From assembly GCF_025998815.1 (NCBI RefSeq), contig NZ_AP026678.1, forward strand, positions 310,001-374,000: a DNA stretch of 64,000 nucleotides, given 5' to 3'. A model generated the notes under the pieces. It was not told the origin of the DNA and did no database searches. It saw only the letters and a list, made by a program, of their open reading frames with translations. Both the position numbers and the translations under genes were made by a program. Source of the stretch: Ignavibacterium sp. (lineage in GTDB: Bacteria > Bacteroidota > Ignavibacteria > Ignavibacteriales > Ignavibacteriaceae). Position 1 is the stretch's first letter, and the number at the start of each line of letters is the position of its first letter. Below are positions 26,301-35,757 of the stretch, in pieces.

Positions 26301-27344
26301 GTTCTTACAAGTGATGTACAGATAAAAGCATTGAGTAAAGTAAAAATTGATGGAAGAGTGGTTAATCCTGACAATTCAACTAGAACTGATTATAATGGTG
26401 AAGCTATCCTAACAGTCTTTGATTCTGAGAGAGATGTTCCATTGCCTGAAATATCTCCCAATCCTAATAATCCGTTTACTATGACTGTTCAGAATTCAAT
26501 TATATTCAGAGGAAGAGTAAGCATAAATAACGGAGAATTCTCAACAGAATTTTATGTCCCTAAAGATATTTCCTACGAAAATAAAAATGGTAAAATCAAC
26601 CTTTACTTCTTCAATCAGGAAAACGATGGAGTTGGATTCACAAAGAAGATTATAGTTGGTGGAACTGATTCGACAGTTGTAAATGATGGTAAAGGTCCTG
26701 AAATAAATATCTTTTTCGATAGCGAAGATTATCAGAGTGCATATCTTGTTGGTTCAAGTCCACTGTTGATAGTGAAACTTACTGATGAAACCGGATTAAA
26801 CACAACTGGAACAGGAATAGGTCATAAGCTTGAAGGAATACTAAACGAGCAGGCTAATAATCCAATTGACTTTACAAATTATTTTACCAGTGATTTGGAT
26901 GCTGGTGGAAAATCAGGTAAAATTTCTTATCAATTTAGCAGACTTGATAACGGTGATTATTCAATTCAGGTTAAGGCCTGGGATATTTTCAATAATTTTT
27001 CAACTGAAAAATCTTATTTTTCAGTCGTCGGTAATGAAGATTTAGTAGTTCGAGATATTTACAACTATCCTAATCCGTTTGCAGGGAGAACAACATTCAC
27101 ATTCCAGCAGAATCTTTCTGAGCCAATTGATGTAAAAATAAGAATCTTTACTATTGCAGGAAGATTGATAAAAGAAATTGAACAGCAATTTATAAGCGAC
27201 CGGTATGTAACAATTGACTGGGATGGAAGAGATGCTGATGGCAATGAATTGGCAAACGGAACTTATCTTTATAAACTGGTGGTAAAGACTTCTGATGGTA
27301 AGTTTAATAAATCTTATCTCGGAAAACTTGCAGTTATAAGGTAA
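23349..27344 (+). CDS. porU: Type IX secretion system sortase PorU (C25 family)
   Basis: The 1331-residue product has a signal peptide (to about 21, AFAQS), a long N-terminal beta region, a gingipain-like C25 catalytic domain (about 590-970) with His841 in YIGHGNPE and Cys875 in LGTFTCDFGYFD, and a C-terminal FlgD-Ig-like domain (NYPNPFAG ... DWDGRDADG). PorU cleaves the C-terminal sorting signal of T9SS cargo at the cell surface and attaches the product to the anchor. Length and dyad match the family. porV follows after about 100 bases. The cargo with NYPNPFNP tails in this window are its expected substrates. Confidence 0.95.
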   Translation: MKSRISNLLAVLLYCSVSAFAQSDVKVINSDFNSLTISYIPQFTDTSFIKIGSENFRNVSFQFGKVLNPDEFGKPSIQKRIIPIGIPDEFGNTVEVLNYSYKEIDGSLLPIPEMVPDSVSYHLVYNRGNNYYDTEQTELVAFGESGYARDILVQNLIISPVQFDPVTNKIRLYKEITFRVNFSSAQVTSKPADDFLSGSVLNFDIARYWNKSTQRTNKINVTNSVLANGKWIRFETPEEGIYKITRTQLSSFGIDPNTVDPRTIKIYNNGGKVLPELQSAPRPNDLVENAILIVGEEDGKFDANDYILFYGRGTDFFDYDVDGKTIKRFKHPYSKSNYYWITSGGAQGKRMNRKSSLTDNPDFQQNTTVAFAFKEDDKINLGKTGRQWFGDDFSQTILQRVYMNKLDARIPTEPVKYNVRFIVGSSTNLTLTVSENGNQIYSGLLSGYGNNKYQVGRAHPLSFNYTGNIPNDLSSLTFRINPAASTSVGYLDYFEIEYKRELKTFDDFLVIYSNEVNGIIEYQLSNFSTSNISVLDVTDYANVRLVDNTNISGGNCSFRINESATQRSKYIALESGKFKTPVNPTEISNSNLRGEITGAEFIIISPKEFLDAANRLKNYRESQTVPAISTIVAEVDKIFNEFSGGLSDVSAIRDYIKYAYDNWQVKPKYVLLFGKGTYDYKNIEGFADNFVPTWQSEESLILIYNSDSYTTDDFFVRAVGDDNVIDLSAGRIPARSLAEMNSYIDKIIKYEKQSDKGPWRNLVTLVSDDGWTSSGDDTSLHTRPNEELSKFYFPQSFDFNKIYLAAYPPVITSGGRRKPEVNEKIISSINEGTVYLNYIGHGNPEVWTHEIVFEKTVSIPRLKNDRLFVLGTFTCDFGYFDIPNYQSGAEQLVLLKEYGAIAAFTSARLVFAGENEGLNKDFINRMFNTARDTMNLPITLGKGFYLTKLTNSSINDQKYVLLGDPTLRLNIPVLNSVIDSVNGQVLTSDVQIKALSKVKIDGRVVNPDNSTRTDYNGEAILTVFDSERDVPLPEISPNPNNPFTMTVQNSIIFRGRVSINNGEFSTEFYVPKDISYENKNGKINLYFFNQENDGVGFTKKIIVGGTDSTVVNDGKGPEINIFFDSEDYQSAYLVGSSPLLIVKLTDETGLNTTGTGIGHKLEGILNEQANNPIDFTNYFTSDLDAGGKSGKISYQFSRLDNGDYSIQVKAWDIFNNFSTEKSYFSVVGNEDLVVRDIYNYPNPFAGRTTFTFQQNLSEPIDVKIRIFTIAGRLIKEIEQQFISDRYVTIDWDGRDADGNELANGTYLYKLVVKTSDGKFNKSYLGKLAVIR

Positions 27345-27447
27345 AAAAAATTGTTAGTGAAGTAATAAAGAAGTTTTTTATATTTAATCACTGGAGGAAA
27401 ATTTGGTTTTAAATAAGTTCATATCATTATTCGGAGGTAAAACAACG

Positions 27448-28647
27448 ATGAAAATATTTCTAAGGATATTCTTGCTAAGCCTGGTTGCTATTTCAGCAGG
27501 TAATGTATCCTATGCACAATCAACTCAAACAACGGCAGTTCCGTTTCTGCTCATTTCACCTGATGCAAGAGGAAGTGGAATTGGTGAATCAGGAGCAGGT
27601 TTAGCAGATAACTCATCTGCAATATTCTGGAATCCTGCCGGTGCTGCATTTTTAACAGGAACGGAAGTCAGTTTAACACATAGTAACTGGTTACCACAAT
27701 TTAACCTTGATTTGTTCTATGACTATCTGACTTATCGCCAATACTTTGAAGAACTCAGCGGCAATGTTAGCGCAAGTATAACTTATATGAACTATGGAGA
27801 ATTTGTAAGAACAGGTGAAACTGATCCTACTCCGCTTGGAACTTTCAGATCCTTTGAAACTGCTGTTACTTTAGGTTATGCTACCAAGCTACACACTGAC
27901 TGGGGTTTGGGATTTAACTTCAGAGTAATTCACAGCAGACTTTCAGATCAGCCAACCGGTGAAGAACAGGGAAAAGGTGTTGCCACTTCTGTTAGCTTTG
28001 ATATCGGTGGAATGTGGAGACCTTCCTCATTAGTTCTTCCTTTAATTGATGAAGATATTGGTAACAGATTTTCGATGGGAATAAATCTTAGCAATTTAGG
28101 TCCTAAGATTTCCTACATTGACAGAGCTCAGGCAGATCCAATTCCAACAAATTTCAGATTGGGTTTTGCTTACAAAATTCTTGATGATGAATTCAATTCA
28201 TTGATTTATACTCTCGACTTTCAGAAACTTCTTGTAAGTAAATCAACTAAAGTTGTTCCATCAGGTGATACAACTAAAACAGTTACGGAATCCGATGACT
28301 GGTATAAAGCTATTTTCACTGCCTGGGGAGATAAACCTTTCAGTGAAGAGTTAAGAGATGTTATAACATCAATGGGACTTGAATATGTTTATGGAACTCC
28401 CGGAGATTTTCTTTTCGCTTTGAGGACAGGATTTTTCTATCAGGATCCTAATTATGGAAACAGAAAATTTGTTACTTTCGGTGCAGGAATACGATATGAT
28501 ATTTATGGATTTGATTTCAGTTACATAACTACATCTGTATTCAAAAACGGAGAGAATCACCCACTTAACGATACTCTCAGATTTACTGTATTGATCGGTT
28601 GGGGAGCAGTTCCGGAATCAACACGCGGTTTACCAAGAGGTATTTAA
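27448..28647 (+). CDS. porV: Type IX secretion outer-membrane protein PorV
   Basis: The 399-residue product has a signal peptide (MKIFLRIFLLSLVAISAGN, cleavage near SYAQS) and the PorV N-terminal signature VPFLLISPDARGSGIGESG, followed by ADNSSAIFWNPAGAA and a 14-strand-type barrel. PorV shuttles cargo from the translocon to the attachment complex. ATG 27448 follows GGAGGT by nine bases; a TTG at 27403, also with a good ribosome-binding site, would add 15 residues before the signal peptide and is less likely. It lies directly after porU. Confidence 0.95.
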   Translation: MKIFLRIFLLSLVAISAGNVSYAQSTQTTAVPFLLISPDARGSGIGESGAGLADNSSAIFWNPAGAAFLTGTEVSLTHSNWLPQFNLDLFYDYLTYRQYFEELSGNVSASITYMNYGEFVRTGETDPTPLGTFRSFETAVTLGYATKLHTDWGLGFNFRVIHSRLSDQPTGEEQGKGVATSVSFDIGGMWRPSSLVLPLIDEDIGNRFSMGINLSNLGPKISYIDRAQADPIPTNFRLGFAYKILDDEFNSLIYTLDFQKLLVSKSTKVVPSGDTTKTVTESDDWYKAIFTAWGDKPFSEELRDVITSMGLEYVYGTPGDFLFALRTGFFYQDPNYGNRKFVTFGAGIRYDIYGFDFSYITTSVFKNGENHPLNDTLRFTVLIGWGAVPESTRGLPRGI

Positions 28648-28652
28648 CTCAA

Positions 28653-31600
28653 ATGAAAAAAGTAATCCTGTTTTTGCTGTTTGTAGCTTTGGGCAGTTTA
28701 TCTGCCCAAAGTTTTAATGGGACTTTTAATGTTGCACCACTCGGGAAACCAAGAGTTTTAAACTCTGATACTCTCAGAATTCTTGGAATTATGGTTAACT
28801 TTCAGGAAGACCGTGATGCTGCAACTTTTGGAAACGGAAAGTTCGGGAGTATTTATTCACAGAATTATGGCAACAGTATTTTAGATCCGCTTCCACACGA
28901 CAGGAATTACTTTGAATCTCATCTTGAGTTTGTTAAAAATTATTTCACTAAAGTTTCTGACAATAAACTCACAGTAGAATATTTTGTTCTTCCCGATACA
29001 TTTTCTGTATCGCAAACGATGCGTAATTATTCCCCTGCACCAAAATCAAATGATTTTACTCCTTTGGGAAATTTTTCACAGGAAGTCTGGTCAATTGCAA
29101 ATCAGTTATATCCATCATTTGATTTTTCACAATATGATTTATTCATAATTTTTCACGCTGGTGTGGGAAGAGATATTACTTTGCCGGGAAGTTTGGGTAA
29201 TGAAAGAGATCTTCCTTCTGTTTACTTAAGTGAAAATGCTTTAAAGGAAATTTTCGGAAATAACTTTGATGGTTTTCCAGTTAACAATGGAAATTTTAAA
29301 ATCACAAACACAGCAATAATTCCGGAAACTGAGTCCAGAGAATTGAGCACATTATCAGGAACAATACTTTTTGAAATTACAATTAATGGTTTGCTTTGTG
29401 CCACAGTTGCCAGTCATTTAGGTTTGCCGGATTTATTCGATACTGAAACGGGATTAAGTGCAATAGGAAGATTTGGTTTGATGGACGGACAATCCATTTT
29501 CGCTTACAATGGTTGTTTCCCACCCGAACCTTCTGCCTGGGAAAAAATTTATCTTGGTTGGGCAACACCTGTTGAGATTACTCCCGGAAATTATGATATA
29601 AATTTAGTTACAAAGTTCACTTCACAGATTTCTGATACAGTCATTCTGAAAGTTCCTATTAACGCTTCAGAATATTATCTGATTGAGAACAAGCAACGCG
29701 ATGCTTCTGCAGATGGTTCAACAGTCAAATACAAAATTGGTGAGAACACATTTGTTATAAATTTCGATAGGGATACTACAGGATACAGAAGTTTTGATAC
29801 AGATTCACTTGCTGGTGTTGTAATTGATGTTGATGAATTTGATTGGGCTTTGCCGGGAAGCGGAATTTTGATTTGGCACATTGATGAAAATATCATTAAC
29901 CAGAAGATTGCTCAGAATAAAATTAACACTGATAAAAATTTACGCGGAGTTGATGTAGAAGAAGCTGATGGTGTTCAGGATATCGGAGAGAAATTTTTTA
30001 CAATTTTCGGTGATGAAGTTATCGGTGAAGGAACTGAACTTGATTTATGGTACAATGGTAATCCTTCCAAACTTTATAAAAACAGATTTGATAAAAATTC
30101 CAGACCGTCAACAAAATCAAATACAGGCGCCAACAGTTTAATTTCTGTTTTTGATTTTTCAGTAAATAGCAATAAGATGAGCTTTAAAGTTGCTTATGGT
30201 GATTCAATCATTAAACCTGTTTACTTTCTTCAAAACTTATCCGGCGAGCAATCAAAATTCATAACATCTGTAAGTGATAATGATGATATTTTTGGTTTTG
30301 TCTTTGGAAAAGATTTATTTGTTTACAACGGAAATATTCTGATTGATAGCGTTTTAGCTTTTACAGATTTTAAACCGGTTAGTGCTCAGTTTGGTGGAGT
30401 AAAATATATAATCGGAGTTACTTACAATCCTCTTTTAATTGTTCCTTCAAGAATTTCATTCTGGTCTTATGATGGTTCAACATCTTCAAGTGGTAACTTA
30501 GCACTTCCATTTGGTGTAACTACAGCACCAATGATTCGAAGAACTCCAACAGAAACTTATGAAGTTTTATTCGGCACAGATGAAGGAAAAGTTGTTGTTT
30601 ATGATTTATTATCTCTGATATCAGGTAATAACATTCCAAAGAGTGAAATTTCAATTCGTGATAATACTGTTATTACTAAAGTTTCTTCTTATGAAGGTAA
30701 ATTAGCAGCAAGCGGAAATTTTGGTTCAACTGAAAATCTTTCCAGTTTGATTTATGTTGATGGTAAAGTAATAAACTTTGACTTAACAATAATTTTAGAT
30801 TTCGTTAACACTCTTGACTCACGAGGAAATCTGATTACATTGCTTCTTGCTAAACGGGCAAATGAATTTAAAGTAATCGAAGTCAGCGACGGTGAAGTAA
30901 TTCATACATTTGATTTACCTTATTCGGAAGATTATTCTACCATTGCTTTAGCTGATTTGAAGAATGATGGTGATAATTATCTGATAATTCCAGCAAAAGA
31001 AAAATTATTTGCATATAATCTTCGTGGAGCAATTGCGGATAATTTCCCATATACAATATCTGGTGATGAATTTAACGGCTCTGTTTTAGCTGCTGATATT
31101 GAAGGCGATTCTAAATCCGAAATAATTGCTTTCACAAAAAAAGGAAACATCTATGCATTGAATGGTGGAAGCGGAAAAATAATTGATGGATTCCCAATCT
31201 CAATTGGAAAAAATAATAATTCATATCCTGTTCTCTTTACATTTGATGGAAGTGCTTGTCTTGGAGTTTTGGATAGCACAAATAATTTCTATGCCTGGAA
31301 AATATCTTCAATTCAATCACACATTGATTGGTCTGAACTATATGCTAACAGATTCAATTCTTCATTTTTAAAAAATGCAAACTCAATAAACAGAGTTGAA
31401 GATTTCTTTCCGAAGAACAGAGCATATAATTATCCAAATCCTGTTTATGAAGGTTCAACAGCTATCAGATATTATGTTTCCGAAAATTCCAGAATTAACA
31501 TTAAAATACTGGACCTTGCAGGAGAACTTGTCGCAGAGTTAAATGGCTTTGCTACCGGTGGTTTTGATAATGAAACTATCTGGAATGTAAAAAATATTCA

Positions 31601-31688
31601 AAGCGGAGTTTACTTTGCCCGAATTGAAGCCACCAGCAATTCCGGTAAAACCGAAAATGTTACAATCAAAATTGCAGTTGTCAAGTAA
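28653..31688 (+). CDS. M6-peptidase-like surface protein with degenerate zinc site and T9SS-type tail
   Basis: ATG 28653 gives a signal peptide (MKKVILFLLFVALGSLSAQ). The N-terminal half resembles M6 peptidases, including the block HLGLPDLFD and GRFGLMDGQS, but where the family has HExxH this protein reads ATVASH (His255 displaced by one), so the two His and the Glu are not in place. The middle (about 520-900) has FG-GAP-like repeats (ADLKNDGDNYLII, ADIEGDSKSEII). The last ~90 residues are a sorting-type domain (YNYPNPVYEGSTAIRYY). It starts five bases after porV, so it is co-expressed with the secretion machinery. It is probably a non-catalytic surface protein. Confidence 0.85.
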   Translation: MKKVILFLLFVALGSLSAQSFNGTFNVAPLGKPRVLNSDTLRILGIMVNFQEDRDAATFGNGKFGSIYSQNYGNSILDPLPHDRNYFESHLEFVKNYFTKVSDNKLTVEYFVLPDTFSVSQTMRNYSPAPKSNDFTPLGNFSQEVWSIANQLYPSFDFSQYDLFIIFHAGVGRDITLPGSLGNERDLPSVYLSENALKEIFGNNFDGFPVNNGNFKITNTAIIPETESRELSTLSGTILFEITINGLLCATVASHLGLPDLFDTETGLSAIGRFGLMDGQSIFAYNGCFPPEPSAWEKIYLGWATPVEITPGNYDINLVTKFTSQISDTVILKVPINASEYYLIENKQRDASADGSTVKYKIGENTFVINFDRDTTGYRSFDTDSLAGVVIDVDEFDWALPGSGILIWHIDENIINQKIAQNKINTDKNLRGVDVEEADGVQDIGEKFFTIFGDEVIGEGTELDLWYNGNPSKLYKNRFDKNSRPSTKSNTGANSLISVFDFSVNSNKMSFKVAYGDSIIKPVYFLQNLSGEQSKFITSVSDNDDIFGFVFGKDLFVYNGNILIDSVLAFTDFKPVSAQFGGVKYIIGVTYNPLLIVPSRISFWSYDGSTSSSGNLALPFGVTTAPMIRRTPTETYEVLFGTDEGKVVVYDLLSLISGNNIPKSEISIRDNTVITKVSSYEGKLAASGNFGSTENLSSLIYVDGKVINFDLTIILDFVNTLDSRGNLITLLLAKRANEFKVIEVSDGEVIHTFDLPYSEDYSTIALADLKNDGDNYLIIPAKEKLFAYNLRGAIADNFPYTISGDEFNGSVLAADIEGDSKSEIIAFTKKGNIYALNGGSGKIIDGFPISIGKNNNSYPVLFTFDGSACLGVLDSTNNFYAWKISSIQSHIDWSELYANRFNSSFLKNANSINRVEDFFPKNRAYNYPNPVYEGSTAIRYYVSENSRINIKILDLAGELVAELNGFATGGFDNETIWNVKNIQSGVYFARIEATSNSGKTENVTIKIAVVK

Positions 31689-31719
31689 TCTTTAATTCTT
31701 TTTCGAAAATAAAATTCTT

Positions 31720-34700
31720 ATGAGAATATCATTCATCTTATTTATTCTGTTACTTTCGAATTCTCTCTTTGCTCAATTTACAGAATTCCATCCTGAATTG
31801 AATTGGTTAACAATAAAAGGCAAACATGTTCAGGTACATTACCACGAAGGTGCTGAAAGAACAGCTCAGGTTGTAGCTAAAATTGCTGATGAAGTTTGGG
31901 ATCCAATATGTTCTTTATATGAATATGAACCTGATGTCGTTCATTATGTTATTAAAGATATTGATGATTATTCTAACGGTGCTACTTATTTCTTTGATAA
32001 CAAAATTGAAATCTGGACAAGTGCTCTGGACTTTGATTTGCGCGGTACTCATAACTGGCTTCGGAATGTAATCTCACACGAGTTTACGCATATGGTTCAG
32101 ATTCAGGCAGCAATGAAAAGCAAAAGAAGTTTGCCTGCTGTTTTTCTTCAGGTACTTAGTTATGAAGATAAAAGAAGACCCGATATTCTCTATGGATTTC
32201 CGAATCTACTAATCTCTTATCCACTTGCAATGATTAATGTTCCTGCGTGGTTTGCAGAAGGTACTGCTCAATATATGCGAAAAGAATTTGATTATGATAG
32301 ATGGGATACTCATCGTGATATGATTTTAAGAGCTTATGCTCTTGATGGAAATATGCTTACCTGGAATGAAATGGGTGTTTTCGGAAAAACAAGTTTGGGA
32401 AATGAATCTGTTTATAATTCCGGCTTCGCTTTTACAAGATACATTGCTCAGAGATACGGTGAATCAAAACTCAGAGAAGTTACAAAAGCACTTGGCAACT
32501 TTGGGACATTTACCATTGACGCAGCATTCAGTAAAGTAATCGGCAAAGATGGAAGTGAACTTTATAATGAATGGAAAGAATTTTTGGTTAATGATTATAA
32601 AAATCGCTCATCAAAGGTAATCGAAAACAAAGTTGAAGGCGAGCAAATAGCTTCAGTCGGTTTCGGAAATTTCTATCCGATTTTTTCTCCCGATGGGAAA
32701 AAAGTTTACTACATTTCCAACAAAACATCAGATTACTTTGGTCCTGCTGCAATTTTTGAATATGATATTGAAACGAAAAAAGAAAAACCAATTGCTGGTG
32801 GAGTTCGCTCAACTTTTTCATTTATTCCAAACTCGAATAAAATTATTTATTCTAAAATCAGTGATGATAATCCGAACTGGTATAATGTACACGATCTTTA
32901 TGTTTATGACATAGATAAAGAAAAAGAAACTCGACTGACATTTAATCTCCGTGCAAATCATCCTTCAGTTTCGAATGATGGGAAAAGTATAGTTTTTATT
33001 TTTCAAAAAGATGGTACCACAAATCTTGGTAAAGTTGATATTGAAGGAAAAAATTTTCAGCAGTTAACTTTTTATTCAAATGGTGAGCAGGTTTATAATC
33101 CAAAATTCTCGCCTGATGATTCAAAAATAATCTTTGACTATTCTTATCATCATACACGAGATATTGCAATTATTAATTCGAATGGTGGTAAAGTTGAATT
33201 CATACTTTCTACAGAGAAAGATGAACGAAATGCAATTTTCAAATCATCTGATGAAATTGTTTATGCTTCAGACGAAACGGGAATTTTTAATCTTTACTCG
33301 CTTAATCTTAAATCAAACGAGAAGAAACAACTTACCAATGTTTTGGGTGGCGCATTTATGCCAGCTATAAATTCCAGTGGCGATATTGTTTATGCTGGTT
33401 ACACTTCAACAGGTTATAAAATATTTTTGATTAGTTCAGATGAGCAAAAAAAAGTTAAAGAAAGAATGAATTATGTATGGATTGATAATCCACCACTGAA
33501 CGAAGATAAACCAAATGGTGATATTCATAAATTCAATATTACTGCTTTAAAAAACTTTAATGATTATGAAGTGCCGGATTATGGAAAGAAAAGTTACAGC
33601 GGTGTTTTTTCGAATCTAAGTTTCTTTCCGTTTCTGCGATACGATAATTACAACACTGGCAACAAGTTTACTGAAAAACTAAAACCCGGTTTGTTAGTTT
33701 CATCTAATGATATCTTAAATCGTTATGCCATTTTTGCCGGCGGCTCAATAAATACCAGACTTGAGCGAGATTTATTCTTAGTGTTTGATTATAAAAACAA
33801 ACTTCCGCTTTTCACTTCAATTGGTCTAAGACCGGAATTATCGGTAGAGCTTTACAGCATCAGTCGCAAAGCCGGTGTGGATATTTTCTTTGGTGCTGAT
33901 ACAGTTGGTGGAGTGGTGAATTATGATTTCATCATTCCAACAGATGTAACTTATGATTTATTTGAAGCAGATTTTATTGTTCGCCACAGGTTATTCAGCC
34001 GGGATCAGAACTTACAATTGAAGTTCACTTTCTCAACATACACGGCAACTCTCGGAAGTTTTATTCTTCCTGATGAGAATAACACTTTGTATCCTTCAAC
34101 AAAGGATAATTATTTCATCGGAAGAAATCTTGAAGCCAAATATACCTGGCTTTCAATTGCACCATCAAAAGATGATGACATCAATCCAGTTGGAATGAAT
34201 ATAGAACTTACTTACAATTATGAATTTAACAAGTTTAATTCTGAAGGTGAGTACACAATAAAAGATGGTTTCCTTGAACCACTTTATCGTGACTTCAATT
34301 TTCACAAACTTGAATTAAAGACAGGACTTTATCTGCCTGTTTTCAATTCACACACATTTAATACTTCATTGCGATTAGGTACAATACTCGGTCCGACTGT
34401 GCCGGACTTTTTTGATTTCTACCTTGGTGGTTTAATCGGCATGAAATCTTATCCTTTTTATGCAATCAGCGGGAATGAAGTTGCCTGGCTTAATTTTACT
34501 TACAGATTCCCGTTGCTTAGAAATATAGATACAAAAATCGGGCATCTGTACATTGATAAAATTTTCTTTTCAGTAAATGCTGATATTGGTAATGCGTGGA
34601 ATGGTAAAATTCCTGAATTAGACAAATTTAAGAAAGGCGTTGGAGCTGAACTAAGATTGCAATTAAACTCTTATTATTTATTTCCAACAAGCATTTTCTT

Positions 34701-34842
34701 CCATGCTGCTTATGCATTGGATGATTTCACAAGAGTCGTTAACAATCAATCAATCAAGTATGGAAAAGAATGGAGCTTTTACGGTGGAATTCTTTTCGGC
34801 TTTGAAATTCTGAATTTCGAAAGTAACAAAAAAATCAGATGA
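31720..34842 (+). CDS. Gluzincin-type metalloprotease / PD40 propeller / outer-membrane barrel protein
   Basis: The 1040-residue product has a signal peptide (to about 19), a MA-like gluzincin domain with HEFTH (residues 120-124) and the downstream Glu180 in WFAEGTAQY, a WD40-like PD40/TolB propeller (about 310-580; e.g. YPIFSPDGKKVYYISNK, NPKFSPDDSKIIFDY) and a C-terminal barrel (about 640-1040) ending with strands like those of the BamA/D15 family (GGLIGMKSYPFYA, NEVAWLNFTYRFPLL). This would anchor a protease and propeller to the outer membrane. Substrate is unknown. It follows the M6-like gene by 31 bases. Confidence 0.85.
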   Translation: MRISFILFILLLSNSLFAQFTEFHPELNWLTIKGKHVQVHYHEGAERTAQVVAKIADEVWDPICSLYEYEPDVVHYVIKDIDDYSNGATYFFDNKIEIWTSALDFDLRGTHNWLRNVISHEFTHMVQIQAAMKSKRSLPAVFLQVLSYEDKRRPDILYGFPNLLISYPLAMINVPAWFAEGTAQYMRKEFDYDRWDTHRDMILRAYALDGNMLTWNEMGVFGKTSLGNESVYNSGFAFTRYIAQRYGESKLREVTKALGNFGTFTIDAAFSKVIGKDGSELYNEWKEFLVNDYKNRSSKVIENKVEGEQIASVGFGNFYPIFSPDGKKVYYISNKTSDYFGPAAIFEYDIETKKEKPIAGGVRSTFSFIPNSNKIIYSKISDDNPNWYNVHDLYVYDIDKEKETRLTFNLRANHPSVSNDGKSIVFIFQKDGTTNLGKVDIEGKNFQQLTFYSNGEQVYNPKFSPDDSKIIFDYSYHHTRDIAIINSNGGKVEFILSTEKDERNAIFKSSDEIVYASDETGIFNLYSLNLKSNEKKQLTNVLGGAFMPAINSSGDIVYAGYTSTGYKIFLISSDEQKKVKERMNYVWIDNPPLNEDKPNGDIHKFNITALKNFNDYEVPDYGKKSYSGVFSNLSFFPFLRYDNYNTGNKFTEKLKPGLLVSSNDILNRYAIFAGGSINTRLERDLFLVFDYKNKLPLFTSIGLRPELSVELYSISRKAGVDIFFGADTVGGVVNYDFIIPTDVTYDLFEADFIVRHRLFSRDQNLQLKFTFSTYTATLGSFILPDENNTLYPSTKDNYFIGRNLEAKYTWLSIAPSKDDDINPVGMNIELTYNYEFNKFNSEGEYTIKDGFLEPLYRDFNFHKLELKTGLYLPVFNSHTFNTSLRLGTILGPTVPDFFDFYLGGLIGMKSYPFYAISGNEVAWLNFTYRFPLLRNIDTKIGHLYIDKIFFSVNADIGNAWNGKIPELDKFKKGVGAELRLQLNSYYLFPTSIFFHAAYALDDFTRVVNNQSIKYGKEWSFYGGILFGFEILNFESNKKIR

Positions 34843-34851
34843 GGAATTAAA

Positions 34852-35712
34852 ATGAATAAATTATTTGTGTTTTTGTTTTTAGTATCTGTTAACTTCTCCT
34901 TTGCTCAGAAAAAAATTCAAACTAATGTTACAGGCAATCTCGCTTATGATGCTAAGACTATTCTCGCAGAATACAAATCTGTTGAAGCAGCACCGTTAAA
35001 CTTACAACAATCATCTGACAGAAAATCCCCAATACTTGCCGGACTTTTTTCTGTATTAGTTCCTGGTAGTGGTGAGCTTTACACAGGAGAATACCTAAAA
35101 GCAGCAATCTTCGGAGTTCTTGAAGCTGGATTGATTACTGCAGCTATTGTTTATAACAATAAAGGTGATAGCAAGACAGAAGAATTTGAAAATTATGCTG
35201 ATAATGTTACAGATAATTCCGGCTGGAGTGTTGTAAGATATGCACAGTGGATAAATCAGTATAAAGATAAAAATATTCAGATAAATCCTGATCCGAATTT
35301 AAAACCCTGGCAAAGAGTAAGTTGGGAAGAACTCAACTCGGTTGAAAGGGAGATTCAAGGTTTTTCTCACACGCTTGCCCGACATGGTGAACAACAGTAT
35401 TATGAAATGATTGGAAAGTATCATCAGTTCTCTCCGGGTTGGTGGGATTTTAACGGAGGAAGCAACAACTCTGATATTTCACCTGCATTCAAATATTATT
35501 CTGGTTTAAGAGGCGATGCGAATGATTTTTATAATATGTCAACTGCAGCAGTAATTGGAATTTATATAAATCACTTTCTTAGCGGACTTGATGCTGTCTG
35601 GTCTGCTGTTCAGTTTAATAAAAACCTTGCTGTTAAAGTGAGGATGGATTCTTATCAGTTAACTAACAAAACGGAATTATTTCCTGCCGTTTATCTCAAA
35701 TACAATCTGTAA
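34852..35712 (+). CDS. DUF5683-like membrane-associated protein
   Basis: The 286-residue product has a signal peptide (cleavage near SFAQK) and the block SVLVPGSGELYTGEYLKAAIFG followed by a hydrophobic helix (about 83-100), as in DUF5683 proteins that carry 'PG.GQ.Y.G...K'. A second hydrophobic stretch lies near 225-245. Function is unknown. It starts nine bases after the protease-barrel gene, with GAGG before the ATG, so it belongs to the same envelope operon. Confidence 0.75.
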   Translation: MNKLFVFLFLVSVNFSFAQKKIQTNVTGNLAYDAKTILAEYKSVEAAPLNLQQSSDRKSPILAGLFSVLVPGSGELYTGEYLKAAIFGVLEAGLITAAIVYNNKGDSKTEEFENYADNVTDNSGWSVVRYAQWINQYKDKNIQINPDPNLKPWQRVSWEELNSVEREIQGFSHTLARHGEQQYYEMIGKYHQFSPGWWDFNGGSNNSDISPAFKYYSGLRGDANDFYNMSTAAVIGIYINHFLSGLDAVWSAVQFNKNLAVKVRMDSYQLTNKTELFPAVYLKYNL

Positions 35713-35757
35713 TTTTGCATAAGAAAATTTTCTCTTTGCATATACAGAAATAATAAT

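Noticed and set aside
27351-27384. Separate promoter for porV (TTGTTA ... TATATT)
   Set aside because: The spacer would be 22 bases, too long; only the -10-like box is present, so I do not list it as a feature.
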